64,000 nt of DNA from Krasilnikovia cinnamomea. GTDB taxonomy: Bacteria > Actinomycetota > Actinomycetes > Mycobacteriales > Micromonosporaceae. The DNA lies in assembly GCF_004217545.1 (NCBI RefSeq), contig NZ_SHKY01000001.1, positions 186,001 through 250,000 of the forward strand, written 5' to 3'. The notes below the pieces were generated by a model. The model saw nothing but the letters and a program-made list of their open reading frames with translations. It had not been told where the DNA came from and ran no database searches. A program made the position numbers and the translations under genes. Below are positions 32,711 to 40,823 of the stretch, piece by piece (positions within the stretch are counted from its first letter, which is position 1; each line of letters opens with the position of its first letter).

Positions 32711-34909
32711 GTGACACTTACGCCCGCGCGGTTGACCAAGCAGCTTCGCACGGCCGGCATCCTCGCGGCGCTCGTCGCGGTGGCCGGTCTCGTCGGGTCC
32801 GCGGGCGTGGCGACGCTGGTGGCCGGCGAGCAGCGTGACGCGGCCCAGCAGCAGCTGGACCGGCGTGCCTCGCTGGTGGCGGCGGCGGTGACCGCCGAGG
32901 CCGGCCGCTACGTCGACACGCTGAGCATGGTCGCCGCGGGCCTGGGCGGCTCGGAGACCCTGACCGCCGCCCGTTTTGAGCAGGCGGTGCAGCCGCTGGA
33001 TGACATGCGGCTGGCCGGCGCCGCCTCGGTCGGCTTCCTCGTGCCCAGTTCCGACGACGACGTCGCCGCGACGCAGGCGCGCTGGCGTGCCCGCGGCGTC
33101 CCGAAGCTGAGCCTGCGCCCCACCGACGGGTCCAGCGAGCACATCTTCTCGGTCGTCAGCCGGCGCTTCGACGGTCGGCCGACCACGACCGGCACCGACT
33201 TCTCCACGGCCTCCGCACCGGCTCAGGCGCTGGCCCGGTCCCGCCGCACCGGCCAGGTCACCGTCTCCGACGCGTACCAGTTGCTCTCGGACCGGCAACT
33301 GCCCGCCACGCGGCAGCAGCTCTCGTTCGCCCTCACCGCCCCGGTGTACGGGCCCGCCACTACGGCCGGGGAGCGCCAGTTCCGCGGCTGGGTGGTCATG
33401 GCCATGCGCGGGCAGGACTTCATGGGTGCCACCCTGACCCGGCTTTCCCAGAACCTGATCGACGTCACCCTGCACGCCCCCGGCGTGGACGGCACCCAGC
33501 TCGGGGTCGCCGCGCTGACCGCCGGCCTGCCCGGAAAGCGCGACCTCAGTCGCACCACCGACGTCTCGGTCGCCGACCGGACCTGGTCGCTGACGGTCGA
33601 CTCCGTCGCGAAGCGGCTGCCGGGCGGCGTGACCCGGCTACCGCTGCTGGTCACCGCCGTCGGAACGCTGCTCGGCCTGCTCTCGGCCGGCCTGGTGTGG
33701 GTCCTGGCCACCGGGCGCGCCCGCGCCGAGGCCCGGGTCCGCGCCGCCACCGCCCGGCTGAGCACGGCCCGCGACGAACTCCTCGGGCAGAAGACCTACC
33801 TGATGCAGGTCCTGGACACCCTCGACACGGCGGTGCTCACCTGCGACAACACGGGCGCCATCGTGCATGCCAACCACGCCGTCTACGACTGGACCCGGGT
33901 GGACGACCGCACCGGTGCCGGAAACCCGGGTGCCGACGATCTGGACCGGGCGCTGGCCCGCGCCCTGTTCGGCCAGTCCGTCCGGGGCGAGGAGATGACC
34001 ATCGAGCCCGCCGGGCGGCCCCGGCGCAACCTCCTGGTCGACGCCCGGCCGCTGCACGACCACACCGGACGCATCATCGGCGCGGTCTGCTCCGCCTCCG
34101 ACATCACCGTGCTGCGTGACCGCGAGGCCGACCTGGAGGCCTTCGCCGGTGTCGTCGCGCACGACCTGAAGGGCCCGCTCGGCGGGGTCGCGGGATTCGC
34201 CGAAATCCTGGACGACCACCTCGACGCCGGCACGACCGAGCCGACCCAGCTGCGCCCCGCGCTGGACCGGATCCGCAGCGGCACCGACCGGATGCGCGGG
34301 CTGATCGACGATCTCCTGGCCTACGCCACCGCCCGCGACGCCCAACTGCACCGCGAACCGGTCGACCTGCGGGCCCTCGTCGCCGAGGTCGTCAACGAGC
34401 GCACCGCCCCGCTGCGCGCCAGCGGCACCCCCGAGGCTCAGCTGCCGACCATCCACACCGGCCCGCTGCCGGTCGTCCACGCGGACCCGGCGATGATCCG
34501 CCAGCTCCTCGACAACCTCATCGGCAACGCGCTCAAGTACACCCGGCCGGGGCAGCCCGCCCAGATCGCCATCTCCAGCCAGGCAACGGCTGACGGCACG
34601 GCCGTCATCGAGATCGCCGACCGGGGCATCGGCATCCCCGCCGCGGATCAGCCCCACGTGTTCACGTCGTTCCACCGCTCCGCCAGCCATCGTGGCTACG
34701 CCGGCACCGGGCTCGGCCTGAGCATCTGCCAGCGGATCGTCGACCGGCACGAGGGCACCATCACGGTGTCCGACAATCCGGGCGGCGGCACCCGGATGCG
34801 CTTCACCCTCCCCGGCGCCACGGACCTGGCCCTGCCCACCATGTCGCACCCGACCTACACCGCCTCGCACCAGGGCCGGTTGCTGGCAAGCCCGTTCGCC
34901 GACGTGTAG
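32711..34909 (+). CDS. Sensor histidine kinase with CHASE-like and PAS domains
   Basis: The 732-residue kinase has a first membrane helix (about 14-38), an exported sensing domain of about 270 residues resembling CHASE, a second helix (about 317-338), a PAS domain (about 360-475), a HisKA domain with the phospho-acceptor His in VVAHDLKGPLGG (about 483), and HATPase_c with N box (DNLIGNALKY), G1 (DRGIGIP) and G2 (GTGLGLSICQ). No response regulator gene is adjacent, so it is an orphan kinase. GTG 32711 is the start. CHASE domains usually bind small ligands, but which one is unknown. Confidence 0.85.
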   Translation: MTLTPARLTKQLRTAGILAALVAVAGLVGSAGVATLVAGEQRDAAQQQLDRRASLVAAAVTAEAGRYVDTLSMVAAGLGGSETLTAARFEQAVQPLDDMRLAGAASVGFLVPSSDDDVAATQARWRARGVPKLSLRPTDGSSEHIFSVVSRRFDGRPTTTGTDFSTASAPAQALARSRRTGQVTVSDAYQLLSDRQLPATRQQLSFALTAPVYGPATTAGERQFRGWVVMAMRGQDFMGATLTRLSQNLIDVTLHAPGVDGTQLGVAALTAGLPGKRDLSRTTDVSVADRTWSLTVDSVAKRLPGGVTRLPLLVTAVGTLLGLLSAGLVWVLATGRARAEARVRAATARLSTARDELLGQKTYLMQVLDTLDTAVLTCDNTGAIVHANHAVYDWTRVDDRTGAGNPGADDLDRALARALFGQSVRGEEMTIEPAGRPRRNLLVDARPLHDHTGRIIGAVCSASDITVLRDREADLEAFAGVVAHDLKGPLGGVAGFAEILDDHLDAGTTEPTQLRPALDRIRSGTDRMRGLIDDLLAYATARDAQLHREPVDLRALVAEVVNERTAPLRASGTPEAQLPTIHTGPLPVVHADPAMIRQLLDNLIGNALKYTRPGQPAQIAISSQATADGTAVIEIADRGIGIPAADQPHVFTSFHRSASHRGYAGTGLGLSICQRIVDRHEGTITVSDNPGGGTRMRFTLPGATDLALPTMSHPTYTASHQGRLLASPFADV

Positions 34910-35032
34910 GCAGGCAGCTAACAGCCGGGTGTCCTCACGGTACGGACCCTGGCGGCACGATCCACTCGACCTGCTGGCGCGTGACCGCCGCGATGGGGCG
35001 CGGCTCTCGCCGATCGTCCCGCACCGGGTTGG

Positions 35033-35527
35033 TCAGCGCGAATAGGTCCAGACGAGCACGCCGGCGAGCACCAGCAGCGCCAGCACCGCGAGCACGATCA
35101 GGGCGATCACCCAGCCCCAGCTGTCGCGGTGCGGCTGCTGGGGTGGCATGGGCGGCCCGAGCACCACCGGCTCCGGCCGGGCCGGCTGCAGCTCGTGGCC
35201 GCACCGCTCGCAGCGGATCCGTACCGCCTCGTTGCCGAAGCCGCAGCGGGGGCAGGCGACCTGGCCCGGGGCGACGGGCGGGCGGCCATACGTTGCCGCC
35301 GGGAACTGGCGGGTGTCGGCCCGGCCGGGGGCCGAACGCAGCAGGCCGGTCGGGTCGTCCTTCTCGTTCGGGGCGCGCGGCACCGCGCGGGCGTCGTCCT
35401 CGGCGGGCGCGCGCAGGAACATCAGCGGGTAGCCGCAGCGCGGGCACAACTGCTCGACGTCGGGGCGCACCGGGGAGCCGCAGTCCGGACACGGCATCTG
35501 CCGCACCCCGCCGCCGCGCTCAACCAT
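35033..35527 (-). CDS. Zinc-ribbon membrane protein, last gene of the CIS operon
   Basis: The 164-residue protein has two Cys4 zinc ribbons (CPDCGSPV...CPRCG at about 13-32, CPRCGFGN...CERCG at about 90-109), a Pro-rich spacer and one C-terminal membrane helix (about 138-160, WVIALIVLAVLALLVLAGVLVW). It is thus tail-anchored with its ribbons in the cytoplasm. Its start overlaps the tail protein I gene by 8 bases, so it belongs to the CIS operon. CIS-associated membrane proteins are known in Streptomyces, where CIS particles act from the cytoplasm; this could be a docking protein. Its role is inferred from position. Confidence 0.6.
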   Translation of the reverse strand: MVERGGGVRQMPCPDCGSPVRPDVEQLCPRCGYPLMFLRAPAEDDARAVPRAPNEKDDPTGLLRSAPGRADTRQFPAATYGRPPVAPGQVACPRCGFGNEAVRIRCERCGHELQPARPEPVVLGPPMPPQQPHRDSWGWVIALIVLAVLALLVLAGVLVWTYSR

Positions 35528-36077
35528 TGCCGCCCCCGCCGTCCACCGGGCGGGCCCGGCCGCGGGCGGTCTGCGGCTGGAACCGGACGTCCAGCCGCAC
35601 CCGGGCGCCCAGTGGCAGCTCGCTCTGCAGGAAGCCGAGGACCTGCCGCTCGGTGAGGTGGCCCGTGTGGTCCATCTGCACCACCACGACCGGGTCGGTG
35701 GGCGGAACGGTGTCGTTGCGGCCGTACACCCCGCCCGCGTCGAGGACCGTGACCCGCGCGCCCGTGGCCGCCTCCAGCAGGGCCTCCACCCCGAACCGGG
35801 TGCCCCGCCAGCCCAGCAGCCGCCCCACCTCGCGGACCATGGAACGCCGGTACTCGGCCGGGTCGGTGGGCTCCAGCTCCACCCCCAGCCAGGCGCCCAG
35901 GTACTGCAACATCTCCGGGCTGGCCAGGCCGGTGTCGATCTGGTGCTCGACGCTGTCGATGCGTTCCCGGACGGTGTCGGCCACCTCCTCGAACGCGGAC
36001 ACGAACCCGCGCAGCACCGGGTCGGTGGCCATGACCCGGGGCAACTGGCCCACCAGCCAACCGGTCGTGACGGTCAC
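35520..36077 (-). CDS. CIS tail protein I-like (gpI family) baseplate component
   Basis: The 185-residue protein resembles phage P2 gpI-like tail proteins: VMATDPVLRGFVSAFEEVADTVRERIDSVEHQID near the start, and MLQYLGAWLGVELEPTDP followed by the LLGWRGTRFGVEALLEAATGARV segment typical of this family. In phage tails gpI lies at the baseplate and receives the tail fibres. GTG 36077 overlaps the previous stop by 4 bases. Its order directly after the baseplate J-like gene is conserved in many contractile systems. No tail fibre gene follows in this window. Confidence 0.8.
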   Translation of the reverse strand: MTVTTGWLVGQLPRVMATDPVLRGFVSAFEEVADTVRERIDSVEHQIDTGLASPEMLQYLGAWLGVELEPTDPAEYRRSMVREVGRLLGWRGTRFGVEALLEAATGARVTVLDAGGVYGRNDTVPPTDPVVVVQMDHTGHLTERQVLGFLQSELPLGARVRLDVRFQPQTARGRARPVDGGGGNG

Positions 36078-38032
36078 TGCTGCACCACCACCCGATGCTC
36101 GTACGACATGAACAGCGCCTCCGGCATGAGGCGCAGCCGCTGCTCCACCTGGTCCAGGGTGCGCTTGCGGCGCAGGTCGGCGGAGAAGAAATGTACGGCC
36201 TCCACCCCCTGCACGCCGAACGATCCGTGCAGCACGCCGTACACGTCGCCGAGGCGCAGGTCCGTGTCGAACGGCCAGCCCTGCCCGCTCGGTCCGCCGG
36301 TGAGCGGGTTCAGGTACGCGTACAGCGCCCGCTCGGCGCGTTCCCGGACGGTCTCGGTGCGCACCCCCGGCCCGGCCCGCACCTCGGCGACCACCTTGAC
36401 CCCCTGGTAGCGGGGCGAGTCGATGCGCAGCCGCATGGTGAGCAGCCGCCGCGGCTCCAGGTACGCCTTGATCTGCTCCTCCAGCTCGTCGGAGATCGCC
36501 AGGTCGTCCAGGGTCAGCGCCTCCGGGGCGATGTCGACGCGCGGGACCACCAGAAGGCGGGCCGGCTCGTCCGGGGACGCCGGGGGCAGGCAGCGGGCCC
36601 GGGCCACGCTCGGGGCGGCGTCCAGGGTGAGCCGTTCCACGTCCTCGGCGGTGACCGCGCGGCGGCCGCCGCGCAGCAGCATCGGGCCGCGCACCTTCGC
36701 GTTCTCCACCGTCTCGGCGTCCACCCCGCCCGCGCTGGGATCCAGGTTGGTGACCGAGGCGACGAACGGGATCGACGTGTGCAGCACGGTCAGCCGGTCG
36801 GCGGCGACGTTGCCGCGGCGGCCCCCGCCGAACCGGTAGCCGGTGACGTAGACCTGCGCGTCGATGGGCGGGATCGCGCCGTGCTGCCACACCTGGCCGT
36901 TGCGGTCCAGCACGCGCGGCCCGAACCGGATCTCCCCGGTCGCCCCCGACCACGTGTAGACCCGGTCGTCCTCGGTGGCGTCGGCCAGGTCGGCGACCTC
37001 CATCCAGTCCTGCTCCTCGGGTTCGCCGGTGCGTTCGTGGCGGGGCAGCACCACCCGTACGTGTTCGTCGTGGCGGCGCGGCAGCACCGGCACCCGCCGT
37101 ACCTGAAAGACCTGGCCGGGGCGGCCGGTGCTGGCGCCGAGCAGCTCGGCCGGGGCCGGTTCGGCGTGGTGGGCGGGCACCGCCCCGCCCAGGGCGACCG
37201 CCGACAGCGACTCCAGTTCCGGCGGGTTGGTGTACTCGGGCTGGCCCTCGACCGCGCGGACCAGGCGACAGCGCAGCCAGTGCGCCCGGCGCGAGCCGAT
37301 CGCGAGGGCCTCGTGCCGGGCGGGCAGCAGCAGCGTGACCTGGCCCGGGCTGTTGAAACCCGCGCTGGTGTCCTCCAGAATGCGCACGTCGTGCCACTGC
37401 TGGCCGTCCCACGCCTCCCAGACGCGGGGCGGGCGGCGCGGGTCCACCCCGGCGCCCTCGGGGCCGGTGTGCACGTCGAGGCGCAGCAGGTTGCCCGCCG
37501 CGGATTCGGCGAGCCCGAAGTACACCGCCTCGTCGTGGCTGAGGCTCGGGAACAGCCGCACTGACGACGCCTCGGTGCGCAGGCTGTCCCAGTGGTCGGT
37601 GTACCGGTCGCCGGTGTGGGTCAGGCACGCGGTCAGCTCGGGCGGGGTGACCTGCAACTCGGTGTCGGTGAGGAAGACGACCGGTTCCTCGTCCTCGCGG
37701 CGCTCCGTGCTGACCTGGGTGCCGGCGGGGACCCGGACCACGTCCTCGCGGGGCGTGGTGAGGCGGAACAGCACGTCGGCGCGGGCGGGCACCGCGGAGA
37801 ACAGTTCGACCCCGACGAGTTCGAGGAACTTCACGTACAGGCGGTCGGGGACCTGGTTGAGCCGGTACAGGGTCATCTCGGTCATCCAGGCGAACAACTC
37901 GACGATGGCCACCCCGGCGTCGGAGACGTTGTGGTCGGTCCACTCGGGACAGAGCCGGTTGATCCGCCGTTTCGCCTCGTCCACGATGTCCTGGAAGCGG
38001 CGGTCGTCCAGGTCCGGCGCGGGCAGACTCAT
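36074..38032 (-). CDS. CIS baseplate J-like wedge protein (Cis11/Afp11 type)
   Basis: The 652-residue protein matches baseplate J-like proteins: the N-terminal DIVDEAKRRINRLCPEWTDHNVSDAGVAIVELFAWMTE is diagnostic, and later parts include GYRFGGGRRGNVAADRLT and FVASVTNLDPSAGGVDAETVENAK. The protein forms the wedges of the baseplate and couples it to the sheath trigger. Length fits CIS rather than short phage gpJ forms. A 55-base gap before it is the largest in the operon and includes a possible stem-loop. It is co-transcribed with gp25, as is usual. Confidence 0.88.
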   Translation of the reverse strand: MSLPAPDLDDRRFQDIVDEAKRRINRLCPEWTDHNVSDAGVAIVELFAWMTEMTLYRLNQVPDRLYVKFLELVGVELFSAVPARADVLFRLTTPREDVVRVPAGTQVSTERREDEEPVVFLTDTELQVTPPELTACLTHTGDRYTDHWDSLRTEASSVRLFPSLSHDEAVYFGLAESAAGNLLRLDVHTGPEGAGVDPRRPPRVWEAWDGQQWHDVRILEDTSAGFNSPGQVTLLLPARHEALAIGSRRAHWLRCRLVRAVEGQPEYTNPPELESLSAVALGGAVPAHHAEPAPAELLGASTGRPGQVFQVRRVPVLPRRHDEHVRVVLPRHERTGEPEEQDWMEVADLADATEDDRVYTWSGATGEIRFGPRVLDRNGQVWQHGAIPPIDAQVYVTGYRFGGGRRGNVAADRLTVLHTSIPFVASVTNLDPSAGGVDAETVENAKVRGPMLLRGGRRAVTAEDVERLTLDAAPSVARARCLPPASPDEPARLLVVPRVDIAPEALTLDDLAISDELEEQIKAYLEPRRLLTMRLRIDSPRYQGVKVVAEVRAGPGVRTETVRERAERALYAYLNPLTGGPSGQGWPFDTDLRLGDVYGVLHGSFGVQGVEAVHFFSADLRRKRTLDQVEQRLRLMPEALFMSYEHRVVVQQ

Positions 38033-38087
38033 GCCGCGCCTCCTTTCGGCATGCGCTCGCGGCCCTCGCTACGCTCGGTGCACTCGC

Positions 38088-38489
38088 TCATGCCGGCTCC
38101 TCGGTCGGGATGGTATAGAACGGAAACACCAGGTTGCGTACGTCGTTGGTGGCCCGGATGCGGTAGGCGACGACGATGTGTACGGTGCCGGTGCCCTGCT
38201 CGCCCGAGGCCAGCACCGATTCCAGCTCGATCCGCGGCTCCCAGCGTTCCAGGGCCTCCCGGACGGCCTGCTCGATCAGCCCCAGCGTGCCCGCGGTGAT
38301 CGGGGCGAACAGCTGCTCCCACATGGCGCAGCCGAACTCGGGACGCATCACCCGCTCCCCCGGCACCGTGGACAGGATCATGCGGATCGCCGCGTCCACC
38401 TCGTCGACGCCGCTGACCAGCCGCACCGACCCGGTACGCGAGATCGCGGCCGGGAACGCCCACCCGTTGCCGATGAAGTCGTACGCCAT
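38088..38489 (-). CDS. CIS baseplate gp25-like protein (Cis9 type)
   Basis: The 133-residue protein is a gpW/gp25 family member: the block VDEVDAAIRMILSTVPGERVMRPEFGCAMWEQLFAP contains the conserved E-P-R-type region (GERVMRPEFG) that anchors the innermost sheath layer to the baseplate. ATG 38489 lies 11 bases after the spike gene stop. Size and position between the VgrG-like spike and the baseplate J-like gene match other CIS clusters. Confidence 0.88.
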   Translation of the reverse strand: MAYDFIGNGWAFPAAISRTGSVRLVSGVDEVDAAIRMILSTVPGERVMRPEFGCAMWEQLFAPITAGTLGLIEQAVREALERWEPRIELESVLASGEQGTGTVHIVVAYRIRATNDVRNLVFPFYTIPTEEPA

Positions 38490-38500
38490 CCGCGGCCTCC

Positions 38501-40153
38501 CTAGTTGAGCTTGATCGGCTTGCCGGACGCGGTCAGCCCGCCGGACGCGGTGATCTCCACTTGGGCGCCGCTGAGACTCAGCTTCTGCGTCGCCTTGATC
38601 TCCACCTGGCTGGCGGAGATGACCAGCTTCTGGTCGCCGGTGAGGGTGGATTCGCTCTGGGCCAGCTTGAGGGTGCACGGGCTGCCGCCCAGGGTCAGCG
38701 CCACCGACGGCACGTCGTCGTCGAGGGTGAGCCGGGAGTCCTTGCGGCTGACCAGCACGCGCTGCTTGATCTTCCCGCCGGAGGCGGCGTCCGGCTGGGG
38801 CGGGTTGTCGTCGCGGTTCCACAGCCCGCCCAGCACCACCGGGCGCGCGTGGTCGTCGAGTTCGAAGCCGACCAGCACCTCGTCGTCCACCTCGGGCAGC
38901 CACTGCATGCCGCGCTGGCGGCCCGCGCCGGGGGCGGCCACCCGGGCCCAGGCACTCTCGTCGTCGGCGGACAGGGTGGGGAACGTGACCCGTACCCGGC
39001 CCAGCTTCTCCGGGTCGTCGTTGTTGGTGACGATGCCGATGACCAGGCCGCCCCAGCCGCGCCGGTCGCCCCCGGCGGTGGCGGGGCCGGTCAGGTCGGC
39101 GAGGCCGCCGGGCTCCTTGCCGCCGCACACGAACCGGGTCACGTACGGGCGGCCCGCCCCGTACGTGTGCTCCACGCCGGTGACCCGGTAGTTGCCGGTG
39201 AGCCGGGAGCCGACCCCCTCGATGTGCACCTTGGCCCCGGCGGCGATGCTCGGGTCACCGGCCGCCTCGCCGCGCAGCACCACCTCCTCACCGGAGGCGC
39301 GCAGCAGCAGCGCGGCCGCCAGCTTGTCCGCCTCCGCCTGGTCGGTGACCGGGAACTGCCCGGCGTTGCGCTTGACCCGCCCGAACGCCCGCCGCGCCGC
39401 CCCGGTCAGCTCGTCGGCGGCGGGGGCGTCCGTACCCGGGTCGGGCTGGTCGGCGCGGCCCGCGATGGCCTGCTTGCCGAGCTGATCCCAGCCGCGGATC
39501 TGCACCTCGTCGCTGCGTTCGGCGGCGGAGAAGCGCACCGTGAACCGGCTCAGGTTCTGCCCGAAACGCAGCTTCGGCGGGGTGACCTTGGAACGCGGTG
39601 CGCGTTTGAAGGAGAACTTGCGTTCGGTGACCCACACGTCGTAGCCGATGCGGGCGGCGCGGCGGCGCAGGAACGCGTAGTCGGTCTCTCCGGCCTGCAG
39701 CACGTAGTCGTGCACGGAACCGGTGGCGTCCACGTCGGTGTCGAGGCCGTACTCGCCCGCGATGCGGCTGGCGATGTCGGCGTCGGTGACCCGCTGGAAG
39801 CTGCGCGACTTCGGCTCGCGGGCCATCCGGTGGGTCAGGTCGAACCCGGTGAGCACCAGCTCGTGCCGTCCGGAGACGCCCGGCTCCACGACCACCGCGG
39901 TGATCTCCCCGGAGGTGACGACCACCGGATCGCCCTCGGCGCGGAACGCGATGTCCAGCTTGGTGCCGAGGGTGAAGGTGCCCCGGTCGAACAGCTCGAA
40001 GTGCGGGTCGTCGAAGTGCACCGCGAAGTAGTCCGGCAGGTGCACCGACTCCTCGACCCGGACCATCGCCAGCCTCGGGTACAGGTCGGCGGCCAGCGGG
40101 CGCCCGTCCACGGTGAGCACCACGCCGTCCAGGCGCTTGGTCGCCTCAGCCAC
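38501..40153 (-). CDS. CIS spike protein, VgrG-like (gpD-gp5 fusion, Cis8 type)
   Basis: The 550-residue protein joins a gpD/gp27-like part (about 1-340, with FDLTHRMAREPKSRSFQRVTDADIASRIA and DYAFLRRRAARIGYDVW) to a gp5-type OB-fold (about 365-450, GLVIGIVTNNDDPEKLGRVRVTFP, then VLVGFELDDHARPVVLGGLWN) and a repetitive beta-strand C terminus for the spike. It caps the inner tube and can carry effectors. The GTG start overlaps the LysM gene by 8 bases. Confidence 0.88.
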   Translation of the reverse strand: MAEATKRLDGVVLTVDGRPLAADLYPRLAMVRVEESVHLPDYFAVHFDDPHFELFDRGTFTLGTKLDIAFRAEGDPVVVTSGEITAVVVEPGVSGRHELVLTGFDLTHRMAREPKSRSFQRVTDADIASRIAGEYGLDTDVDATGSVHDYVLQAGETDYAFLRRRAARIGYDVWVTERKFSFKRAPRSKVTPPKLRFGQNLSRFTVRFSAAERSDEVQIRGWDQLGKQAIAGRADQPDPGTDAPAADELTGAARRAFGRVKRNAGQFPVTDQAEADKLAAALLLRASGEEVVLRGEAAGDPSIAAGAKVHIEGVGSRLTGNYRVTGVEHTYGAGRPYVTRFVCGGKEPGGLADLTGPATAGGDRRGWGGLVIGIVTNNDDPEKLGRVRVTFPTLSADDESAWARVAAPGAGRQRGMQWLPEVDDEVLVGFELDDHARPVVLGGLWNRDDNPPQPDAASGGKIKQRVLVSRKDSRLTLDDDVPSVALTLGGSPCTLKLAQSESTLTGDQKLVISASQVEIKATQKLSLSGAQVEITASGGLTASGKPIKLN

Positions 40154-40823
40154 GGCGACGCACCGGCAGCTCGGGGATGACCAGCAGGGTGCCGGGGGCG
40201 AGCCCGATCGGGTCGACCACGCCGTTGGCGGCGGCGATCAGCCGCCACCGGGTGGCGTCCGCGTAGTGCCGGGCGGCGACCCGGTCGAGGGTCTCGCCGA
40301 ACCCGAGCCGGTGCACCGTGTGCAGGGTCGGCGTGTGCGAGGTGGGATTCTGCAGCAGGGGTTTGCCCTCATCCTTGTACTGCTTGAGCGCCAGGTCCGC
40401 CTTGGCCCGCAACGGCATCCCGTTGCTGGCGAAGTACGTGAACTTGAGCTGCAGCCGTTCCACGATCGCCTTGAACGAGTGCAGCTTGCCCCAGTGGAAC
40501 TCCACCCACGGCGGCCGGGCCTTGTTGCGCTGCTTGTCCGAGCCGGGCAGGCTCGAATCCACCTTGAGCAGGTCCAGCAGCTTGTTGGTGTAGTCCGTGA
40601 CGTCCTCGCCCGTCGCGGTGGTGTCCAGGGTGATGCTCAGCGCGAGGGTGCCGGACTGACCGGCCTGGAAGCGCAGCTCGGGAGCGTTGCCGCCCTTGTT
40701 CTCGGCCGCGTTCCAGGTGTTGGCCTTGGTGATGGTCAGCTCGGCCGGGTTGAACAGGAAGTCGATCCGGTCCTTCTTCTCGGTGAGCAGGAACGCCTTC
40801 GCGGGTGCGGTGGGTGCGGTCAT
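40146..40823 (-). CDS. CIS LysM baseplate protein (Cis7/gp53 type)
   Basis: The 225-residue protein begins with FLFNPAELTITKANTW, the characteristic opening of the CIS LysM family, and ends with a LysM module (about 170-220, HRLGFGETLDRVAARHYADATRWRLIAAANG). In contractile systems this protein sits at the tube-spike junction and stabilises the baseplate hub; its LysM need not bind peptidoglycan. The start overlaps the DUF4157 protein stop by one base (TGATG). Confidence 0.88.
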   Translation of the reverse strand: MTAPTAPAKAFLLTEKKDRIDFLFNPAELTITKANTWNAAENKGGNAPELRFQAGQSGTLALSITLDTTATGEDVTDYTNKLLDLLKVDSSLPGSDKQRNKARPPWVEFHWGKLHSFKAIVERLQLKFTYFASNGMPLRAKADLALKQYKDEGKPLLQNPTSHTPTLHTVHRLGFGETLDRVAARHYADATRWRLIAAANGVVDPIGLAPGTLLVIPELPVRRRG

